The notes: generated from the sequence alone by a model not told the origin. DNA of 64,000 nucleotides from Methylomonas subterranea (GCF_024505185.1 NZ_JANIBJ010000009.1:59120-123119); one strand, 5' to 3'; shown: positions 27,753 through 36,967, counted from the stretch's first letter. Numbers and translations: made by a program.

Positions 27753-28574
27753 ATGCCTATTCTGAGCCAAATTTTCATCTACCCGATCAAATCCCTGGCC
27801 GGCATCCAACTGCCTGCATGGGAAGTGGACAATAACGGTCTTAGATACGACAGAAAATGGATGTTGGTCGACGGCCAGGGGCAATTTTTAAGCCAGCGCC
27901 GCCTGCCTAAAATGGCTCTGATCAAGCCCCGCATGGAGCGAGACAGTCTGATCCTTTCCGCGCCCGGCCAGCGGGATTTTGAAATATCCTTGCATCCCAG
28001 CGGCGGCGGCGAACTGGCAGTGGAAATATGGCGCGACCGCTGCCTGGCCAGAACGGTTTCTTCCGCCGCCGACGATTGGTTCGGGACGGCTTTACAAACC
28101 GACTGCAGCCTGGTTTACCTGCCCGACGATCAAATTCGCCAGGTCGATCAACGCTACGCCCTAGCCGAGGATCAAACCGCGTTTTCCGACGGTTTCCCCT
28201 TCCTGCTGGTTTCGGAAAACTCGCTGAATGCCTTGAATAGATTGTTGCAAACGCCCGTCTCCATCCTGCGCTTTCGGCCAAATCTGGTACTGGCCGATTG
28301 CGAGAGTTTTGCCGAAGACGCTTGGCGACGAATAAAAATAAACGATATCGAATTCAGATTGCCAAAACCCTGCTCCCGCTGTTCGGTACCCGGCATTGAC
28401 CCTGAAACCGCACTCAGCGCCAAAGAGCCTCTGGCCACGTTGAACCGCATGCGCCGATGGGACAATCATATCTATTTCGGCCAGAATGCCTTGCATGACC
28501 GACCGGGACAATTGGCCGTCGGCGACAGGGTTGATATCCTTGCATACGGCGAAAAACAACCGCCGCTGTCTTGA
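27753..28574 (+). CDS. MOSC-domain protein (YcbX-like)
   Basis: 273 residues from ATG 27753. MOSC_N beta-barrel starts IFIYPIKSLAGIQLPAWEV and continues RKWMLVDGQGQFLSQR; the MOSC domain ends with ILRFRPNLVL, the conserved cysteine motif KPCSRC and GDRVDIL. MOSC proteins of this type bind molybdenum cofactor, and YcbX and mARC reduce N-hydroxylated compounds. The ferredoxin domain present in E. coli YcbX is absent here. Electron donor unknown. Confidence 0.88.
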   Translation: MPILSQIFIYPIKSLAGIQLPAWEVDNNGLRYDRKWMLVDGQGQFLSQRRLPKMALIKPRMERDSLILSAPGQRDFEISLHPSGGGELAVEIWRDRCLARTVSSAADDWFGTALQTDCSLVYLPDDQIRQVDQRYALAEDQTAFSDGFPFLLVSENSLNALNRLLQTPVSILRFRPNLVLADCESFAEDAWRRIKINDIEFRLPKPCSRCSVPGIDPETALSAKEPLATLNRMRRWDNHIYFGQNALHDRPGQLAVGDRVDILAYGEKQPPLS

Positions 28575-28724
28575 ATTCAGCATGGTCTCGGGCATGTCTT
28601 GCCATTAAGCCCGGTTTAAGCGAACCGATGCACCATGCGTTCGACATTCAATACCGGCAAGCCTCCGCGATTCCGGTATCTGGATAAGCAAAACAACGCT
28701 ACATAAAACCAAAGGACCAACACC

Positions 28725-29585
28725 ATGAATAAAAAAATCACAGCGATGGGAATCGGCATAGCCCTGTTATCCGGATGTGCCACCGATCCGTACACCGGTC
28801 AATCGAGTGTCAGCAATATGGGCAAGGGCGCCGGCATAGGCGCCGCGGTGGGTGCCGGCGCGGGCACTTTGTTCGGCGGCAACGACTGGAAAAACGCCGG
28901 TTTGGGCGCCTTGGCGGGAGCCGCCGTCGGCGCCGGCATCGGCTATTACATGGACAGGCAACAGCAGGAAATGCAACAGTCCCTGCAAGGTACCGGCATA
29001 GAAGTACAACGTACCGCCGACAATACGTTGACCCTGAACATGCCCAGCACCAGTAGCGTAACCTTTGCCTTCGCCAAGTCGGACTTGAGTTTCGATGCGC
29101 AAAATGCCTTGAACTCGGTGGCGCAAGTGTTAACCCACTATCCGGATTCCACCATCATGGTGGCGGGCCATACCGACGATGTCGGTTCGGATGCCGACAA
29201 TCAACGCTTGTCTGAAGCCCGCGCCAACAGCGTGGCCTATTATTTATCGCAACGCGGCGTGAATCCGATGCGGATATCCAAACAGGGCCTGGGCGAAAGC
29301 CAACCCAAAGTCCCCAATACCAACGAGGCCAACCGGGCCATCAACCGCCGGGTGGAAATTTCCATCATTGCCAACCCCAATGCCGGCGCCAACCAACAGC
29401 CTCAGCAGCAACCTCAAGGCTACCCGCAACAACAGTATCCTCAACAACAGCAATATCCGCAGCAGTACCCCCAACAACAGTATCCGCAGCAGCAATATCC
29501 GCAGCAACCTTATCAACAACAATACCCGCAGCAGGGCTATCCGCAACAAACTTACCCGCAACAGGGTAACCCTTACTACCGTTAA
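28725..29585 (+). CDS. OmpA-family lipoprotein with PQQY-repeat tail
   Basis: 286 residues. Lipobox LLSGCAT at about 15-21. A glycine-zipper segment follows (GAGIGAAVGAGAGTLFGG and GAAVGAGIGYYMD), then an OmpA C-terminal peptidoglycan-binding domain (VTFAFAKSDLSFDAQN, GHTDDVGSDADNQRLSEARA, NRAINRRVEI). The last 60 residues are unusual: repeats of YPQQQ, with almost only Pro, Gln, Tyr and Gly. The protein would sit in the outer membrane facing peptidoglycan. The tail is not part of the ordinary family and may be disordered or self-associating. Confidence 0.9.
   Translation: MNKKITAMGIGIALLSGCATDPYTGQSSVSNMGKGAGIGAAVGAGAGTLFGGNDWKNAGLGALAGAAVGAGIGYYMDRQQQEMQQSLQGTGIEVQRTADNTLTLNMPSTSSVTFAFAKSDLSFDAQNALNSVAQVLTHYPDSTIMVAGHTDDVGSDADNQRLSEARANSVAYYLSQRGVNPMRISKQGLGESQPKVPNTNEANRAINRRVEISIIANPNAGANQQPQQQPQGYPQQQYPQQQQYPQQYPQQQYPQQQYPQQPYQQQYPQQGYPQQTYPQQGNPYYR
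29398..29580 (+). repeat. Tandem YPQQQ-coding repeat
   Basis: Imperfect tandem repeats built on tatccgcagcaa / tacccgcaacag units encode the Pro-Gln-Tyr tail of the OmpA-like lipoprotein. About eleven YPQQ units are present, with varied codons for the same residues, suggesting selection on the protein as well as slippage. Confidence 0.85.
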
Positions 29586-29643
29586 GGCTATGAATCCGGT
29601 TGGGCGTGCCATGCATGCCCAACCCTCAAATCATCGGCCGACT

Positions 29644-31485
29644 TTATTCGTTGCCGGCCCTGACGTCGAATTCGATTTTCCAGCGCTTGTCGTCCCGATT
29701 GGACACTGCCTTCAATTCCAGGGTACCCACTTCGGTGACCGCCGCCGTCAAATGCACCGGCACGATATCGCCGGGATGCATACCTTCCTCCGGCAGCGTG
29801 ATTTCGATTTCATCCAGTTCCTCCAGTTCGTCGTCGTTCCAGCTTTCCAGACGGGTTCCGACTTGGTCTTCCCGGCGGGTTTTGGAGGCGAAAAAGCGAA
29901 AGCGTACCGGTTCGCCGATGATCAGGCCGAATTCGTCATTAGGCAAGGCCTGTTCGCTACCCTCTTCCATGCCGAAGGGCGCGATGCACAAGGCTTCGAT
30001 TTCCGGTGCCAATCCGGGCACCGCCGGCATGGCGCTTTCCACGCCGACATAATACGCGGCCGCCGTGCCGCCCTTGATGCGCACCCCCTTGCCCTTGCGC
30101 ACAAAGCCGTAATAAGCGGCACCGCGCGCTACCGCCAGATCCAGATCGGCACCGCTCAGCAATCTGGCCTCTGGCGCTTGTTCCGCCCGCAGCCAACCGT
30201 TTAAAACACCCATCAAACGTTCGGACAAACCGGCGGCCTTCAACACGCCGCCGTTGAACAATACCGCCGTGGGATGTAAGAAACCGGCATTTTCCGCTAA
30301 TGCCGCGTGGCCCAGCTCGCTGACGGCCTCTTTTTGTTTGGCCAGAAAAGCCGCCAGATGGCGGGTGATACCGGCATCCTGGGCATACGGCAAACCAGCG
30401 GCGCGCAAACCGCCGCGCGGCTTGCTCACCGGCCGTTCGCTGACCGGCACTTGCGGCAGAAAGCCCTCCACCAATACCCGGTTCAATTCGTCGCGGCTTA
30501 GTTCGGTGCGCAGCGTGCCGCCAATCAACGACGATCCCCGGCTGGCCACCACGATGGGCATGCTGCCCAATTCGGGCTGGTTGAACAATTTTTCCTTGGC
30601 TTCCCGGCAGGCATGGGTCAAAGCCTGCAGTTGCCAGGATTCCAGACGCTTGCCGCTTTCCTGCTCCATTTTGGCCTTGACCGTGTACGCCAGCGCCAAG
30701 TCCATGTTGTCGCCGCCCAGCAGGATATGGTCGCCGACCGCCACCCGAGTCAGTTGCAGATTGCCTTCCTGCTCGGTCACCGCAATCAACGACAGGTCGG
30801 TGGTGCCGCCGCCGACGTCGACGACCAAAATCACATCGCCCACCCTAACGTGGTTGCGCCAATCGCCTTCGCTGTTTTCAATCCAGCTATACAGGGCGGC
30901 TTGCGGTTCTTCCAGCAACACGGCCTGATGCAGACCGACGGCGCGCGCCGCTTCCACGGTCAACTCGCGGGCGGCGGGATCGAAGGATGCCGGCACGGTG
31001 AGGGTGACATCCTGTTGTTCCAAACGGTCTTCCGGAAACCGATGATTCCAGGCATCGCGCAAATGCCGCAGGTAAGCCATGCTGGCGGCAAAAGGCGAGA
31101 TGCGGCCGACCTCCTCGGGCGCATCGGCCGGTAAAATGGCCTGCTTGCAATCGACGCCGGCATGGCACAACCAGCTTTTGGCGCTGGCCACCAGGCGTAT
31201 CGGAGTTTTGCCGCCCAAGTTGCGGGCAATCTCGCCGACCAGATGCTCGGGCTTTGCAACCCATGGCAAGGCCGTTTCGCCCTCGACGATTTCAGCCGCG
31301 TGCGGCAAATAGGTAAACGAGGGCAATTGCGACTTTTCCTCGATAGTGCCGGGAGCGGTCAATTGCGGAATGGCTAAAACCGCCAACGCCACCTCGTCGC
31401 CGTCGTGCCGCAAATCCACGTAGGAAATCACGCAGTGGGTGGTACCCAGGTCTATACCCACCGAATAACGGGCCGCCTCGCTCAT
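29644..31485 (-). CDS. Hsp70-family protein
   Basis: 613 residues. The actin-like ATPase motifs are clear: VGIDLGTTHCVISY at the N-terminus, VDVGGGTTDLSL in the middle (phosphate 2 loop) and FNGGVLKAAGLSERL (adenosine motif). The C-terminal part is beta-rich and ends EFDVRAGNE rather than the helical lid with EEVD seen in DnaK. This is a DnaK-like but non-canonical chaperone. It is coupled by ATGA overlap to a DUF2760 gene, a pairing seen in many proteobacteria, so DUF2760 may be its partner. Client unknown. Confidence 0.9.
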   Translation of the reverse strand: MSEAARYSVGIDLGTTHCVISYVDLRHDGDEVALAVLAIPQLTAPGTIEEKSQLPSFTYLPHAAEIVEGETALPWVAKPEHLVGEIARNLGGKTPIRLVASAKSWLCHAGVDCKQAILPADAPEEVGRISPFAASMAYLRHLRDAWNHRFPEDRLEQQDVTLTVPASFDPAARELTVEAARAVGLHQAVLLEEPQAALYSWIENSEGDWRNHVRVGDVILVVDVGGGTTDLSLIAVTEQEGNLQLTRVAVGDHILLGGDNMDLALAYTVKAKMEQESGKRLESWQLQALTHACREAKEKLFNQPELGSMPIVVASRGSSLIGGTLRTELSRDELNRVLVEGFLPQVPVSERPVSKPRGGLRAAGLPYAQDAGITRHLAAFLAKQKEAVSELGHAALAENAGFLHPTAVLFNGGVLKAAGLSERLMGVLNGWLRAEQAPEARLLSGADLDLAVARGAAYYGFVRKGKGVRIKGGTAAAYYVGVESAMPAVPGLAPEIEALCIAPFGMEEGSEQALPNDEFGLIIGEPVRFRFFASKTRREDQVGTRLESWNDDELEELDEIEITLPEEGMHPGDIVPVHLTAAVTEVGTLELKAVSNRDDKRWKIEFDVRAGNE

Positions 31486-32135
31486 AACTCAACCTCGGCG
31501 GCCGCGATGATGCTGGCATTGTGCCCCTCGGTCAATTTGGGCAAGCGCAGATCGGTCACCCGCCAGCCCTTATGCACCAAAGTACCGCTAAACGGCGCTT
31601 CGCCGACAATATTGCCGGTCAAGCGGAAACTGGCGGCATCGAAACCCTTGTGCAAGCTTACCCGGCTGCCTTCCTGGTCCTGGCTGACCGGCGCCAGCGT
31701 AAAATGCTCGTCGATGGCCTTGCCGCAACCCTGATGCACCACCCGCGCCGCCGCGCCGATCTCGGCATCGGAATAGGCGCTGACATCTTCCTTGATGAAA
31801 TCGATGAAGCGGGCTTCCTTTTGCAACAGACTCAATAACTGCAGGGCCGCATCGGGAGTGGCTTCCTTCAGGATTACCGGCTCGGGTGCGGGCTCCCGCA
31901 CAATTTTTTCCACTTCGACGATTTTCTCGACGACTTTGATTTCAGGTTGCGGTGCAATAGCGGGCGCCGGCACGGGCGCGGGAACATGGCGTTTACAACG
32001 GCGCATGCCCAGAATTACCGAAATCAATACGGTAATTAACAGCAAAGCCAACACAACAACCGTACCGGCCAGACAAACGTGCCATAGATCGAAGGTGGTC
32101 GGGCGTAAAGCCAGATCGATAGTATAGGTATTCAT
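31482..32135 (-). CDS. DUF2760 membrane protein
   Basis: 217 residues from ATG 32135. One membrane helix (about 22-45, VCLAGTVVVLALLLITVLIS) is followed by a Pro/Ala linker, a charged coiled segment (EIKVVEKIVEVEKIV) and the DUF2760 domain (LQLLSLLQKEARFIDFIKED, GCGKAIDEHF, LVHKGWRVTDLRLPKL). Most of the protein should be cytoplasmic. It ends inside the start of the Hsp70-like gene (ATGA), consistent with a working pair. Confidence 0.88.
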   Translation of the reverse strand: MNTYTIDLALRPTTFDLWHVCLAGTVVVLALLLITVLISVILGMRRCKRHVPAPVPAPAIAPQPEIKVVEKIVEVEKIVREPAPEPVILKEATPDAALQLLSLLQKEARFIDFIKEDVSAYSDAEIGAAARVVHQGCGKAIDEHFTLAPVSQDQEGSRVSLHKGFDAASFRLTGNIVGEAPFSGTLVHKGWRVTDLRLPKLTEGHNASIIAAAEVEL

Positions 32136-32152
32136 GGTTTTGATAAGGTCGA

Positions 32153-32536
32153 TTAAGGTTGGCCGGCTTTCTTGGCGGCTTCGGCGTACATCAATTCCTG
32201 CAGCAAATTGCGGGTAACCTGGATACGCAACTTTTTCAAATGCCGATCGGCAATCACGCCCGGCACTTCGGCATCGGTATAGACCTTGCGCATATCCGCC
32301 AAGGTGGGTTCGCAGAGTTTGATAATGGCATCGGTGGCATTGCGGCTTTCCAACTTGGCGAAATCGGGTTTTTGCATGGTGTCGACCACGCATTTTTTGT
32401 AGTTATATTGAGCTTGCTGAATCTTTTGAATAGTTGCTTCCGTCAGGGTGGTTTCATTCCAGGCATCCTTGGCCGCATCGTCGGCGAAAGCCGGGTTGCC
32501 TAGCAACAATAGCGCGGCTATTAAAGAATATTTCAT
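32153..32536 (-). CDS. Uncharacterised secreted protein
   Basis: 127 residues from ATG 32536 (an upstream in-frame ATG is less likely because the signal peptide begins MKYSLIAALLLL). Cleavage after AFA is predicted. The mature protein is mostly helical with two Cys (YKKCVVDTM and KLCEPTL), possibly a disulfide, and repeated Lys/Ala. It lies 17 bases upstream of the DUF2760 gene on the same strand and is probably its operon partner. I do not recognise a family. Confidence 0.7.
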   Translation of the reverse strand: MKYSLIAALLLLGNPAFADDAAKDAWNETTLTEATIQKIQQAQYNYKKCVVDTMQKPDFAKLESRNATDAIIKLCEPTLADMRKVYTDAEVPGVIADRHLKKLRIQVTRNLLQELMYAEAAKKAGQP

Positions 32537-33020
32537 TGCATTACTCCATGGGTTGAACATCGTTTGGCATGGATTTTACGCGAAGCGGGCAAAAAGCGAC
32601 AACCAAGCTTCCCTGAACACGAATGTCGACTTGGCTAAGAAGCGCGCGAAATATCTTTAACAAAGCATTCCCTCTCGCTTCGGAGGCCGTCGTAAAAGCT
32701 CCCTTGCGGGTTGGGGCGAGGGGATTGTAGCTAATGAGTCATTGTTTTACATACCCTCATCCCAACCTTCTCCTTTATGCCCCGCGGGTGCGGAGGGAGA
32801 AGGGACTGAAAGACCTAAGGTTTGCATTGCCAAGCGTCTCCGACAACGGCAATTTGTCGCATCCGCGACATGCCTTGCGCTTCCGCCGCGATCGTGTCGC
32901 GGGGGCATGCCGACGCTTTTATGCCGTAAAAACCGGCCCTTGGCCGCCGCCGCCATAAGCCCGGGAAAAGTGGCCCCAATATTGAATGCCGATTCAATTT
33001 AAGCCGATTGCCAGCCCGCC
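32537..33020. other. Divergent intergenic region with hairpin element
   Basis: No credible gene. A dispersed-repeat-like stretch near 32755-32810 (ccttctcc ... ggagaagg, around 32767 and 32798) can form a stem-loop, of the kind often scattered in such genomes. Similar ctccgggag hairpins occur near 51835 and 62720. Confidence 0.4.
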
Positions 33021-33956
33021 ATGGATTACATTTTCCCACTGCCGCTTCCGCCGCGGCATCCGCCCGTCGCCCGAGACATTCGTATTTTTCCCGGTCATCG
33101 TTATCTGATTGATGCAAGCGCCCTCGCGCCGCAAGAACCCGCCGATGCCGAAGCCAGCCTGCAAAACGGCTTGATCGGCTCGTACACACTCTCCACGGAT
33201 GCCACCCACATCAAGGCGGTCGATCTACTTGCCGGCCCCGCCCGGGGCTTTGTCTGGGACGTCGATTTGTTACCCGAGCGAATACGCCAGGCCTTGCAAA
33301 GCGGAGCCGATCAACCGCGCGCCACCGAATTCAACCACTTGAAGCTGCTGGACACCCGGATGGCCGCGCCGGAAGTACGCTTGAGCGGACACCGCCCCAG
33401 CTTGACCATCAGCCCCCGCTTTGAATTGGAATGGCACACACCGGCCCATGCCAGCCAACTGGGCATCGTACAACTGGTGGAATCGACCCGCGCCGCCATG
33501 CTGGCCAACGGGGAATCGGTGAGTTTGCTGGATACCGAAAGCGCCGGCAACGACCCGGTGTTGTTACTAGACGACCCGGCCGATTCGACCGCAGTAAAAC
33601 CGCTCTGCGGCTTTCAAGCCCGGGGCCGGCATCAACGCTTCGAATTTTGCCCCGCCGCCTCGCAAGGCATTCCGGACGAAATCGACGGTCAGGCCGTCGC
33701 TTCGCTCAGCGTACTGGAAAAATATACCTTGTATTTCATGCAAAACGCCGACCCGATGCAGCCCGACAGCTATATCTGGGTGCCGGTACATTTACCCATC
33801 GTCTGGGGCTGGAGCATCCGGGTACAACAACGCTACGACGGGGTTTGGGACGTTTTTCGCAAAAAACTGATCATGCCGACTCCGTCCACCGAAGCGCCGG
33901 CATTACCGCGCTGGCGTGGCAACAGTCTACGTTGCCGCAACCGGGTGGAAATATGA
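33021..33956 (+). CDS. Uncharacterised protein coupled to amine oxidase
   Basis: 311 residues with no signal peptide and no membrane helix. It starts MDYIFPLPLPPRHPP and has recognisable but unassigned blocks: a mixed N-terminal half, SGHRPSLTISPRFELEWHT, and a C-terminal YTLYFMQNADPMQPDSYIWV. Its stop overlaps the start of the FAD amine oxidase gene (ATGA), so the two are translated together and the products probably interact or act on one substrate. I cannot assign a family. Confidence 0.7.
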   Translation: MDYIFPLPLPPRHPPVARDIRIFPGHRYLIDASALAPQEPADAEASLQNGLIGSYTLSTDATHIKAVDLLAGPARGFVWDVDLLPERIRQALQSGADQPRATEFNHLKLLDTRMAAPEVRLSGHRPSLTISPRFELEWHTPAHASQLGIVQLVESTRAAMLANGESVSLLDTESAGNDPVLLLDDPADSTAVKPLCGFQARGRHQRFEFCPAASQGIPDEIDGQAVASLSVLEKYTLYFMQNADPMQPDSYIWVPVHLPIVWGWSIRVQQRYDGVWDVFRKKLIMPTPSTEAPALPRWRGNSLRCRNRVEI

Positions 33957-35044
33957 CGCCGATGCTGGATGTGGCAATTATCGGCGCGGGATTGTCGGGT
34001 TTGGCATTGGCCGAGCGACTGCACGACGGCCGCCGCAACATCGCCGTATTCGAAGCCCGCGAACGCCGCGGCGGCCGCATTCTGACCCATATCGCGCGGG
34101 AAGCGGATTTGGCCCTGGATTTAGGCCCAACCTGGCTTTGGCCGAACCGGCAACCGCGCATGGCCGCGCTGAGCAAACGCCTGGGATTAACACTGTTCCG
34201 GCAATGGGACGGCGGCCACAGCCTTTATCAAATCGACGCCACCCGAGTGCCGTCCTTGTATATCGATCTCGAAACCCATGCCGATTCGCGGCGCATCGAA
34301 GGCGGCTGCGGCCGCTTGATTGACGGCCTGTCAAAACTGTTGCCGGACGACCTGACGCATTTGCGCCACCGCTTGCTTAGTCTGACCGACTGTCAAACCC
34401 ACATAAAACTGCTGTTTGCCACCGCCGCCGGCGAACGGCGGATACAGGCCCGCCAAGTGGTATTGGCCGCCCCGCCGCGTCTATTGGCCGAAACCGTCCG
34501 TTTCCAACCGGCCCTGCCGGCCAAATTCGCGCACATTTTGCGGGAGACGCCTACCTGGATGGCCGGGCACGCCAAAGCCTTGCTGGTCTATGAACAGGCA
34601 TTTTGGCGCCAATACGGATTTTCCGGCAACGCGCTGCTGCGTTATCCGGGCGCGGCATTGGCGGAATTGTACGACGCCTGCCCGGCCGACCGGCGAACGG
34701 CGGCATTATTCGGTTTTTTCGGCCTACCGGCGACGACGCGGGCCTACTACCGGGATAAGCTGGAAGAACTGGTGGCTCGGCAATTGACGGGCCTCTTCGG
34801 CGCAGCGGCCGTCAATCCCAGCCGGGTCATCATTCAGGATTGGAGCACGGAAACCTTTACAGCCACCGACGCTGATCGAATCCCGCCCAACGAGCATCCG
34901 GCTTACGGCCAAGCCGCGCTGCAACTGGATCATTGGCGGGACAAACTGTATTTTTGCGGCAGCGAAACCGCCAGCCGCGAAGGCGGTTACATGGAAGGCG
35001 CCCTCGAAGCCGCCGAGCGGGTATTCCAAGCCTTGGCGGTTTAA
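33953..35044 (+). CDS. Flavin-containing amine oxidoreductase
   Basis: 363 residues from ATG 33953, the start being fixed by the overlap with the upstream stop. The N-terminus is an FAD-binding Rossmann fold (DVAIIGAGLSGLALAERL) with the second motif FEARERRGGRI typical of monoamine oxidase-like enzymes. A C-terminal FAD motif CGSETASREGGYMEGALEAA follows. WPNRQPRM and YDACPADRRTAALFGF are in the substrate domain. At 363 residues it is shorter than common members of about 450. Substrate unknown. A decayed copy of its 3' part lies at 35659-35797. Confidence 0.88.
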   Translation: MTPMLDVAIIGAGLSGLALAERLHDGRRNIAVFEARERRGGRILTHIAREADLALDLGPTWLWPNRQPRMAALSKRLGLTLFRQWDGGHSLYQIDATRVPSLYIDLETHADSRRIEGGCGRLIDGLSKLLPDDLTHLRHRLLSLTDCQTHIKLLFATAAGERRIQARQVVLAAPPRLLAETVRFQPALPAKFAHILRETPTWMAGHAKALLVYEQAFWRQYGFSGNALLRYPGAALAELYDACPADRRTAALFGFFGLPATTRAYYRDKLEELVARQLTGLFGAAAVNPSRVIIQDWSTETFTATDADRIPPNEHPAYGQAALQLDHWRDKLYFCGSETASREGGYMEGALEAAERVFQALAV

Positions 35045-35166
35045 GGCACGGGTAAAGCGTTAAGAATTCCGTCAAAAATAACTTCCCGAAATCGCCCGCC
35101 GCGACACAGGGCCCGATAATTCCAACGCGCTAGAGGTCTTTAGGCCAGCACGCAATACGCGCCTTT

Positions 35167-35490
35167 TTAAAGAAGCCGGAGGAAAAATCCGGCTTTGGAA
35201 TGATCAATGCATCGTCGAATGCTGCATTTGCCGCTGAACATACTGAAAACCACATCGGCGCGAGCCTCGATGTCGTCGTTGGAATAATCGTCAGGCATGC
35301 GAACTAACAGTTGGTCGATAATCGCCACCTTCATCTGCGCCTGACTGGAAGCGCGGTCGCGTAAGTTGCCTAAAATCTGTTGTTGCTCGATCAGAGAGTC
35401 CATCAATTCCCGCGCCATTTTTTTAATTTTGCTCAGATCATGCTGGGTGATGGCATCTTTGTCTTTGGATAACGGATCAAAGACCGCCAA
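35167..35490 (-). pseudogene. Remnant of type I restriction enzyme HsdR C-terminus
   Basis: About 85 residues match the pattern of the HsdR C-terminal domain (DUF3387-like): LSKIKKMARELMDSL, then QAQMKVAIIDQLLVRMPDDY and ADVVFSMF. Upstream on the same strand an in-frame TGA appears after only a few codons, and no helicase or nuclease domain, hsdM or hsdS is present. It has no proper start and the last 20 residues do not match, so it is a relic. Confidence 0.65.
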
Positions 35491-35658
35491 CGAATCGCAA
35501 CGTCAGTCAAGGCGCAATACCAAGGAAACAATAAGATGGCGCTACATTTGCCATTTTGTGGAAGTACAAAAAAACAGGTAAGTTATTTCAACGAGTTTAA
35601 AATCGACACACCTAAGCCGCCGATCTTTTGATACTAGAGTTTGTTAAAGACGGGCTAA

Positions 35659-35797
35659 CTTGACGGCATTGCCCCATCCCGCGCGCGTCATCATTCAGGA
35701 TTGGAGCACAACAATCTTTAAAACCGCAGTTCCAGTCCCGCCAGCATCAGGCTTACGGCCCGACCGAACTGCGACTGGATCACTGGGCGGACAAACC
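35659..35797 (+). pseudogene. Decayed duplicate of amine-oxidase 3' region
   Basis: The DNA resembles 34785-34950 of the amine oxidase gene: gtcatcattcaggattggag is identical in both and is followed by aligned gcttacggcc and ctggatca-tgg blocks. Translation gives RVIIQDWST as in the intact gene and then drifts through frameshifts. It is a degraded partial duplication, or the remains of a paralogue, about 0.9 kb downstream of the intact copy. Confidence 0.8.
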
Positions 35798-36130
35798 GCA
35801 TGATAAACATCCAGGCAATCAATTTTTCTATACGTAGTTTCTCGGATAGAAAGAATCGTGGTCTGCGAATATCATGAATTCCGCTTGGTTGGAGTCGTAT
35901 CGGCGCTATGCCGCAATCAATAATCATTGATGCGATGACCCCAGTTAATATATTAAAACATCCACGTCAATTCGGAATGGTACATTTTAAGAGGCTTGTT
36001 TTTTCGTACCCGCGCAACCGGTTTATCATTTTTACTAATATTCTGTATTTTTGGTTTTTTATTTTAACGGGCTAGGATAGCAAACACACGCCCGGTTTTT
36101 GTTGCTTTAAAACCTCAATCGATATTCAAA
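35798..36130. other. Intergenic region upstream of orphan response regulator
   Basis: AT-rich compared with the preceding 35 kb. No gene seen. It probably carries the promoter of the regulator starting at 36131. Confidence 0.35.
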
Positions 36131-36967
36131 ATGAATAAATTAAATAATATTGCTATTTTGAGTAATGATGAATACATTACAGGACTATTGAAAGGCTATT
36201 GCTTTGCCAATAATATTCATATACTCGCATCGCATGACAACTTATCCCATCTGGCCGAATTGCAGAGAAAAAAGCCTGATATGGTGTTTTTTTCGATTGG
36301 TTTATTCGACGGTTTCACAAAGCCGCTAACCAGTCTATTTGTAAATACCAATAAGATAAACAGTGAAGTCGTATTTATTGGTTTAAACAAAAGCAAGCAT
36401 AACCAGTCGTTTATAAAACCCGAGTGGTTTCATGAAATACTCAACGATCCCTTCGATGTTATTGATATCGACGCCTTGATTAAACGATATTTCGCGCTCG
36501 GCAGTCTGGATATTGAGGAACGCCGCCACGGCGAGCGGCGCTCCCGGCAGAATGACAGACGGGGGCGTAGTCCAATCAACCCCCGCGCCCTCATGCCTGC
36601 CCCGCAGTTCGTCGCTCACGAGATAGATCGGTTCTTGACCAAGCAGGATTTCAAGATCGACCATAACAACCGTTGCGTTTATCTGAAAGGAAACAAAATC
36701 GATCTGACGCCGAAGGAATACGAATTGCTCGAGCTATTATCATCGGATCTGAATCGTATTTATACCGCCGACGAAATATTGAATCATATCTGGCCGGAAA
36801 ATAATCGCGCAACCAAATCCGATCTATATCAATACATGCATCTTTTACGAAAGAAGATTGAGAAGGATCCGAACAACCCGAAATGGCTGATGAACATAAA
36901 AGGCTTTGGTTACAAGTTAAATATTCCATTGCCGGATTTTACCGATTCAAGCCAAGTGTTGTCCTGA
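36131..36967 (+). CDS. OmpR-type regulator with degenerate receiver domain
   Basis: 278 residues. The N-terminal 120 residues have a receiver-like alternation, but the phosphoacceptor position is Ser55 in PDMVFFSIGLFDG, not Asp, so it cannot be phosphorylated in the normal way. A basic linker (EERRHGERRSRQNDRRGR, 133-150) leads to an OmpR/PhoB winged helix: DLTPKEYELLELLSSD, RIYTADEILNHIW, YQYMHLLRKKIEKDP and MNIKGFGYKL. No kinase gene is adjacent. It lies 350 bases upstream of the amyloid-like operon on the same strand and may control it. Confidence 0.88.
   Translation: MNKLNNIAILSNDEYITGLLKGYCFANNIHILASHDNLSHLAELQRKKPDMVFFSIGLFDGFTKPLTSLFVNTNKINSEVVFIGLNKSKHNQSFIKPEWFHEILNDPFDVIDIDALIKRYFALGSLDIEERRHGERRSRQNDRRGRSPINPRALMPAPQFVAHEIDRFLTKQDFKIDHNNRCVYLKGNKIDLTPKEYELLELLSSDLNRIYTADEILNHIWPENNRATKSDLYQYMHLLRKKIEKDPNNPKWLMNIKGFGYKLNIPLPDFTDSSQVLS

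Noticed and set aside
29365..29622. Minus-strand frame rich in Ala/Val/Asp opposite the YPQQQ repeats
   Set aside because: Antisense of a low-complexity repeat; no ribosome site.
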